The position numbers were made by a program, and so were the translations under genes. The notes beneath the pieces were generated by a model. The model saw only the letters and a program-made list of their open reading frames with translations. It ran no database searches and was not told where the DNA came from. A DNA stretch of 20,106 nt from the NCBI GenBank assembly GCA_044233795.1, contig JBIIJL010000037.1, forward strand, positions 1-20,106, read 5' to 3'. Each line of letters starts with the position of its first letter. Position 1 is the first letter of the stretch. Source of the DNA: JBIIJL01 sp044233795 (GTDB lineage: Bacteria > Pseudomonadota > Gammaproteobacteria > Legionellales > Legionellaceae). Below, in pieces: positions 15,383 to 20,106 of the stretch.

Positions 15383-16170
15383 GCTACCCCCGGAAGAAAC
15401 ATGGGCCCGAAATTTGATTTCGGAACAGAAAATTCTGTCGGATATTTCACCCCAACCATATATAATCCATATGGCGGTGCGGTCTCCGCTCCAAGTTTAC
15501 GATTTTTTGCAGCCAGAACTTCACTAACCCACACTGCGGGATGTTTCCCTGAGCCAACAGCTATCAATACGCCTGCAATGTTTCTTACCATATGATGTAA
15601 AAAAGCATTGGCAGTAATATCAATTATTAACAGATCCCCAGACCGCGTCACGTTTAGGTTGTGCACTTTACGCATCGGCGTTTTAGATTGGCATTCTAGT
15701 GAACGAAACGAGGTGAAATCATTTTCTCCAAGCAAATATTGCCCAGCCTCATGCATCAGGAGGTGATCTAGTGGACGATATTGCCAGGTTAAATTTGAAC
15801 GAAGCAATGCCGGTCGAATCGGTGAATTATAAATAACGTAGCAATAACGACGCGAAAGAGCCGAAAAACGAGCGTGAAAATTGTCGGGCATTTCCCTTCC
15901 CCACCGCACTGAAACGTCTTTAGGTAAATAAGTATTTGCACCATGAATCCATGCCCGAATCGTACGAACAGACTCCGTGTCAAAGTGGATGATTTGATGC
16001 GTAGCATGAACACCCGTATCGGTTCTACCTGCACAAACCACATTAACATCGCTATCAGCGACCCTTGAGAGTGCTTGCTCTAAAACCCCTTGCACCGTAT
16101 GAAGGCCGGTCTGATCCTGCCAACCATGAAAATGGCTACCATCGTATTCAACCATCAAGGCAATACGCAT
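15379..16170 (-). CDS. truA: tRNA pseudouridine(38-40) synthase
   Basis: This enzyme converts U38-40 in the anticodon stem of many tRNAs to pseudouridine. Its 263 residues are family length. The catalytic Asp51 is in CAGRTDTGVHA, and MVEYDGSHFHGWQ, the RRYCYVIYN strand and ANAFLHHMVRNIAGVL are all family landmarks. The ATG at 16170 has a modest GGAAA upstream. It is the first gene of the operon leading to trpFBA, glnS and cysS, and follows fimV as in Pseudomonas-type genomes. A palindrome-containing promoter lies just upstream. Confidence 0.96.
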   Translation of the reverse strand: MRIALMVEYDGSHFHGWQDQTGLHTVQGVLEQALSRVADSDVNVVCAGRTDTGVHATHQIIHFDTESVRTIRAWIHGANTYLPKDVSVRWGREMPDNFHARFSALSRRYCYVIYNSPIRPALLRSNLTWQYRPLDHLLMHEAGQYLLGENDFTSFRSLECQSKTPMRKVHNLNVTRSGDLLIIDITANAFLHHMVRNIAGVLIAVGSGKHPAVWVSEVLAAKNRKLGAETAPPYGLYMVGVKYPTEFSVPKSNFGPMFLPGVA

Positions 16171-16194
16171 TATATTTCCAAGTCAAAAAGGCCA

Positions 16195-16223
16195 AATGTA
16201 TAACATGGTGCCATGTTTGTCCA
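16195..16223 (-). promoter_or_regulatory. candidate promoter and operator of the truA-trp-glnS-cysS operon
   Basis: On the minus strand TGGACA (16223-16218) and TACATT (16200-16195) are separated by exactly 17 bases. That spacer is filled by a palindrome AACATGG-N2-CCATGTT (16202-16217). The leader would be short, about 18 bases to the truA ATG, leaving no room for a Trp leader peptide or attenuator. A protein bound to the palindrome would cover the promoter. It does not look like the E. coli TrpR box. Confidence 0.45.
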
Positions 16224-16419
16224 GCCTCGAGGATTGAAGGAGGGGACTATCTGATTTGAATCATCGCAGTTATTCAACCACATGACTTTTATTTAAACTG
16301 TTAATGTTTTTAGTACCCCCCCCGTGATTCAGAGCGCGGCAATGGATTTCCTGTCGGTCATAACACTAGGCAACGACCCTAGGTACAAAACTACTTGATT
16401 TTATCCTAGCTCCCAATAT

Positions 16420-18327
16420 TTAGTTTGATTTCTTAGACAGCTTTTGGAGAAGCAACTGCGCTGCTTCTTGTTGTTTTTTACTACCGTATTGAATCACTTC
16501 TTCCAAAGATTGCACAGCTGCTTCTTCATCACCCATACTGATGTACGTATTGGCAAGCGAGAGCAGCGTCTCTAAAGCTGCTTTGCTCTTGGTTGGTGAC
16601 ACAGCGTCCATAGAGGCTTTATTTTCTATATTAATACTCTCAAAATTAATGCTCATCTCATCTTTTGTTTCTTGTGTCTGCGACATGATCTCAGGTGATC
16701 CTGTAAGACTTTGGTCCTTGTCTTCAGATAAAACAGGTGTTAAATCAAAATCAAGTAAATTACTTTCTGAGGTGGGTTTTTTAAGAGCCTCTTCAGTAAT
16801 TGAAATACGGGGTGTTGATTCAACATCAAGATCATTGGAAACTGGCATATCGTTCACCATATTTTCAACTATGGCTACTTCATCTATTTTTTGTGGTGGC
16901 TGCTGAGTATCATGAACAACCCTTTCGTCAGTCTTTAATGGCCGCTTTTGCGGCTGAAGTACTGGGGAGATTATTTCCTCAGGAAAAGAGTTTTGAGGTA
17001 GCTCAGTATCTTGCAGTGAACCAATTGAAGGCCCTGTCTCTTGAATGCTGTCGACCATCAGTTTCTTGTTACGCATACTCTTGTAAAAAATAGCTCCAAC
17101 GATACCCAACATGCTTAACAAGATAAGCCAAAATACAGCACTCACTTGTTGAATTCGCATCCGCGTATCTTGTGGTGCTCTTCCTGGCCCTAATTGATTC
17201 GTTAGCAGGCGCTGTAATTTTCTCTCCACTAGGCGAAGCTCACGCTCACGCTTTGCAAGTTTTTGTTTCAAGTGTTGATTATCTTGTTTTAATGATTTCA
17301 TTTCATCAATGAGTATCAGATTGGCTCGACGGACTGTATCCATTGCGGCTAAGACCACATCTTTTTCTGATGCACTGATCTCTTGAGAATGTAACGAATT
17401 CGTATAGGATATAGAGAATGGAACAGCTGGTTCTATTGCTGATACTAATGGCACTGGAGGTATCACTGAAATAGCATTCCCAGTAGCATCGGAAGATACG
17501 ACATTAAAGTAGGGTGGTAACAAAACGTGTTGAATCGGTTGCCGGTTTTGCCAAGCTTTATCATGCGCCTGAATCTCCATCTCCACCACATCAGCAGGAA
17601 CCTGCTTTGCAATCAGATGGCTTGGGATCTGAAGTTTCATCCCCTGTTTTAAACCATTCAAATTTCCCTCTGTAAAAGCACTTGGATTTTTACCAACAAT
17701 AGCCAAAATTATCTGTTGTAGTAATAAATCATCTGTTTTGAAGCGCTGAGCAACCTGCCATACTGTTTCATTTGCAAGCGTTGGTCCGTAGAAACCTATT
17801 TGGTCTACTGAGTTAGAATTAGCGCTTGAATTATGCGCTTGCTCAATCATTGCGATAGGTTTATTTTTCGCTATTCGATAATTATCATTCCCTTTAGCCA
17901 CATCACCCGAATAGATTTTTTGAGACCTGATTTGATAATGCGGGGGATCGAGTAACACAGTGTATGCTCTATCGATTTGCCCTTCGGCCCAAGTTAAATC
18001 AACGAGCAATTGCAGCAACGGATCTTTCATGCGAGCATGTGAGCGAACTGTGACAATAGGCTTGCCATTTGATTTTTTTTCAATAGTAAAATTTAAAGAA
18101 CCTAACGCATAAGAGCGCTCAAGCCCTAGCTGTTGAAATTCATCAACAGAAGCAAGGCTTGCTTTGATACCAGATAATGGTATATAACCAACATCGATCA
18201 GTTCTATTTCTGCATTAAAAGGCTCATCAAGACTTGAAAATACCCTCAATTGTCCTAAGCCCATCGCAACAGCGCTCATCGAAAATGAAAGCGATAATAG
18301 CGTAGTAATTCCTATGGTCTTTTTCAA
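16420..18327 (-). CDS. fimV: FimV/HubP-family polar peptidoglycan-binding protein
   Basis: FimV-type proteins sit at the cell pole, bind peptidoglycan and help place type IV pili, type II secretion or flagella. From the chosen TTG start (18327) the protein has 635 residues: signal peptide KKTIGITTLLSLSFSMSAVA (cleavage near 21), the FimV N-terminal domain (GLGQLRVFSSLDEPFNAEI), a LysM region at about 180-236 (ANETVWQVAQRF...KQGMKLQIPS), a coiled coil near 330-375, one membrane helix near 397-415, an acidic cytoplasmic stretch, and a C-terminal TPR-like motif (LETLLSLANTYISMGDEEAA). The TTG has GGAG exactly 6 bases upstream and yields a standard signal peptide. The frame extends to ATGs at 18339 and 18396; the latter has GGAGG but 12 bases away. 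Confidence 0.9.
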   Translation of the reverse strand: MKKTIGITTLLSLSFSMSAVAMGLGQLRVFSSLDEPFNAEIELIDVGYIPLSGIKASLASVDEFQQLGLERSYALGSLNFTIEKKSNGKPIVTVRSHARMKDPLLQLLVDLTWAEGQIDRAYTVLLDPPHYQIRSQKIYSGDVAKGNDNYRIAKNKPIAMIEQAHNSSANSNSVDQIGFYGPTLANETVWQVAQRFKTDDLLLQQIILAIVGKNPSAFTEGNLNGLKQGMKLQIPSHLIAKQVPADVVEMEIQAHDKAWQNRQPIQHVLLPPYFNVVSSDATGNAISVIPPVPLVSAIEPAVPFSISYTNSLHSQEISASEKDVVLAAMDTVRRANLILIDEMKSLKQDNQHLKQKLAKRERELRLVERKLQRLLTNQLGPGRAPQDTRMRIQQVSAVFWLILLSMLGIVGAIFYKSMRNKKLMVDSIQETGPSIGSLQDTELPQNSFPEEIISPVLQPQKRPLKTDERVVHDTQQPPQKIDEVAIVENMVNDMPVSNDLDVESTPRISITEEALKKPTSESNLLDFDLTPVLSEDKDQSLTGSPEIMSQTQETKDEMSINFESINIENKASMDAVSPTKSKAALETLLSLANTYISMGDEEAAVQSLEEVIQYGSKKQQEAAQLLLQKLSKKSN

Positions 18328-18451
18328 ACAACACTCCATCGATCCATCAACTGACCCGCTACATAGAGGTAAAAATAGCATTTTCCTACGTGTCATTCAA
18401 TATGAGAGCCTCCTGATTCAAGTGAATGTCTACCTGTGTTGTGCTCTATTT

Positions 18452-18479
18452 TTAATAGAAAATTCCCCATACATGACAA
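18452..18479 (-). promoter_or_regulatory. candidate fimV promoter inside the palindrome edge
   Basis: On the minus strand TTGTCA (18479-18474, five of six matches) and TATTAA (18457-18452) are spaced by 16 bases. The -35 lies in the outer arm of the 18463-18502 palindrome, so an IS-derived repeat may supply part of the fimV promoter. Confidence 0.4.
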
Positions 18480-18502
18480 AAAAATTTGTCATGTATGGGG
18501 AA
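18463..18502. repeat. perfect 18-bp-arm inverted repeat, AAAA loop
   Basis: TTCCCCATACATGACAAA (18463-18480) is exactly inverse-complementary to 18485-18502, with AAAA between. The inner part is copy D of the CATGACA/T-run motif. On the minus strand the stem is followed by TTTTC, so it could terminate transcription coming from the IS remnant. It is also where the right end of that remnant should be. Confidence 0.8.
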
Positions 18503-18934
18503 GCGGGCAACCATCTATCAAAATAATCCAATGCTCAAGTCAAGCCACTGACGCTCATTTTTCTCAATCAGGTTTATTTTCCATTGCCTCTTCCACTTCT
18601 TGATAACTTATTCTCTAGTTATCGCTTCATAAATATCAGAGTGAGCTTAATAATAGACCAAACGATGCACATTGTATTTTTTAGTACCTGTTGAAAATGA
18701 ATGTTTTTACCCATGCTGCCATTCTCCAGTCCGGTGAGCCCATGAAAATATGATGGCCCGCAGTGCAACCAGTATTTTAATTCAAATTTAATCAGTGAGA
18801 TACGTATCCTCGAAGTTAAATCCCTGGCCCCTAAAGCAACCGAAAAGACACTCGATTTCCCAGCGAAGTCCATATGAGGACATTTGAAAAAAAATCGTTG
18901 GATTCTGCGGTAACAGGTAGATTGCAGCCACTCA
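18503..18934 (-). mobile_element. second, decayed copy of the IS4-like element
   Basis: Read on the minus strand, this stretch ends with CAGTGGCTTGACTTGAGCATTGG and TTTTGATAGATGGTTGCCCGC, closely matching the right end of the element at 6.28-6.33 kb. It also shares ATTCATTTTCAACAGG with that copy. It retains more of the transposase but has lost the part between the GEWQH block and ATTCATTTTC, and the left end is not recognisable. The region from 18935 to 19100 shows nothing I can name. Confidence 0.6.
18708..18931 (-). pseudogene. IS4-like transposase fragment, frameshifted
   Basis: On the minus strand, the frame from 18931 down to the stop at 18788-18790 encodes YLLPQNP...SSYGLRWEIE, then CLFGCFRGQGFNFEDTYLTD. 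The YxLRWEIExLFxCxxxxGFxxEDT block holds the catalytic Glu region of IS4-type transposases. In a shifted frame at about 18708-18757, AIIFSWAHRTGEWQHG continues the family pattern (AIAFCWAHRTGEW). Two frame breaks and missing ends make it non-functional. A 107-residue minus-strand ORF overlaps it in a different frame and is not a gene. Confidence 0.7.
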
Positions 18935-19100
18935 CCGAACACAACAAATGCTAATTTATTTAAATTGAGTGTGCGCCTAGGTAGTCGCTGTCGCGTAATG
19001 TTTTAGACGATGACGGGGAGATGATATTTGAGTAAATTTTGAATTTTACGATGCAATTTTTCTCATAATTTCACAACTTACGTAAAAATTCCAGTAAAAT

Positions 19101-19132
19101 TTGCCTTATTGCCTTATTGCCTTATTGCCTAA
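19101..19132 (+). repeat. 8-bp tandem repeat TTGCCTTA, about four copies
   Basis: Three exact copies of TTGCCTTA (19101-19124) are followed by a fourth with one change, TTGCCTAA (19125-19132). The array ends where a -10-like TATGAT begins, 38 bases before the ATG at 19171. Octamer arrays in promoters can vary in copy number by slippage. Confidence 0.85.
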
Positions 19133-19138
19133 TATGAT
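19109..19138 (+). promoter_or_regulatory. candidate promoter of the beta-barrel gene, -35 within the repeats
   Basis: TATGAT (19133-19138) matches the -10 consensus at five of six positions. The second repeat unit supplies TTGCCT (19109-19114) at 18 bases, four of six matches to the -35. The leader would be about 25-30 bases, ending in AAGG and seven T before the ATG. Confidence 0.5.
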
Positions 19139-19170
19139 AGATGTATTCCTGACGAATAGAAGGTTTTTTT

Positions 19171-19991
<821 letters not shown>

Positions 19992-20029
19992 AAAATCACG
20001 CACAAAAAACACCACAAAGGAATAAGAAC

Positions 20030-20106
20030 ATGAAGAAACGAATAGGAACAACACTGCTCATGGCACTAGGATTCCTCTTAAACACGACAGCCTTCTCTAG
20101 CTCGGC
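20030..20106 (+). CDS. 5' end of a secreted or outer-membrane protein gene (cut by window end)
   Basis: ATG at 20030, preceded by AAAGG at a spacing of about 9, begins a signal peptide MKKRIGTTLLMALGFLLNTTAFSSS. The frame is open to the window edge (25 codons and two bases). It follows the phase-variable barrel gene by 38 bases and may be co-transcribed. Whether it is a paralogue cannot be told from this fragment. Confidence 0.7.
   Translation, partial: MKKRIGTTLLMALGFLLNTTAFSSS

Noticed and set aside
16378..16410. CTAGG...CCTAG hairpin downstream of fimV as a terminator
   Set aside because: The stem is interrupted, mostly A-T inside, and lacks a T-run. fimV may read through toward truA or end without a visible signal.
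18619..18942. 107-residue minus-strand ORF
   Set aside because: It is a frame-shifted reading through the IS4-like transposase remnant. The family motifs (RWEIE, GFNFEDT, AHRTGEW) are in the other frames.

Overview
The window looks like chromosomal DNA of a gamma-proteobacterium, most probably a Legionella or close relative. This is inferred from the gene order fimV-truA-trpF-trpB-trpA, low G+C with AT-rich spacers, intergenic IS debris, and uncharacterised outer-membrane and lipoprotein genes. No database search was possible. I saw no tRNA, rRNA or CRISPR array.

Layout. 1-3.0 kb: a small membrane protein with a terminator, a type I methionine aminopeptidase (map), another small membrane protein with a good promoter, the 3' end of an IS1182-type transposase, and a secreted CAP-domain protein. 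3.1-5.9 kb: a short FlgM-like protein converging on a compact minus-strand operon (RlmI-type rRNA methyltransferase, isochorismatase-family hydrolase, SDR dehydrogenase). 6.0-6.36 kb: an internally deleted IS element with both terminal inverted repeats and the transposase C-terminus. 6.5-9.6 kb: plus-strand outer-membrane protein, rdgC and a conserved lipoprotein. 9.67-16.17 kb: a tight minus-strand operon truA-trpF-trpB-trpA-glnS-cysS, joined by 1-4 bp overlaps or very short gaps except for 35 bp between trpF and trpB. It carries out tRNA pseudouridylation, the PRAI and tryptophan synthase steps, and Gln/Cys tRNA charging. 16.4-18.3 kb: fimV. 18.46-18.93 kb: an 18-bp-arm perfect palindrome and a second decayed copy of the same IS family. 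19.1-20.1 kb: a surface-protein locus.

The most interesting part is the surface-protein locus. A beta-barrel gene starts with a good Shine-Dalgarno and signal peptide (ATG 19171), then runs into nine AGCC tetranucleotide repeats placed exactly at the signal-peptidase site. With nine units the reading frame stops at 19297, and the barrel (to 19991) is in another frame. With seven or ten units it would be one continuous secreted protein. Upstream, an 8-bp tandem repeat (TTGCCTTA) overlaps the likely promoter. This is the architecture of a phase-variable contingency gene, here captured OFF, possibly with a second transcriptional layer. Another signal-peptide gene begins at 20030 and leaves the window.

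Other points: TrpA carries Glu where the catalytic Asp60 is normally found; a 16-bp palindrome fills the spacer of a plausible truA-trp operon promoter; and an AT-rich hairpin motif recurs at four places tied to IS ends.
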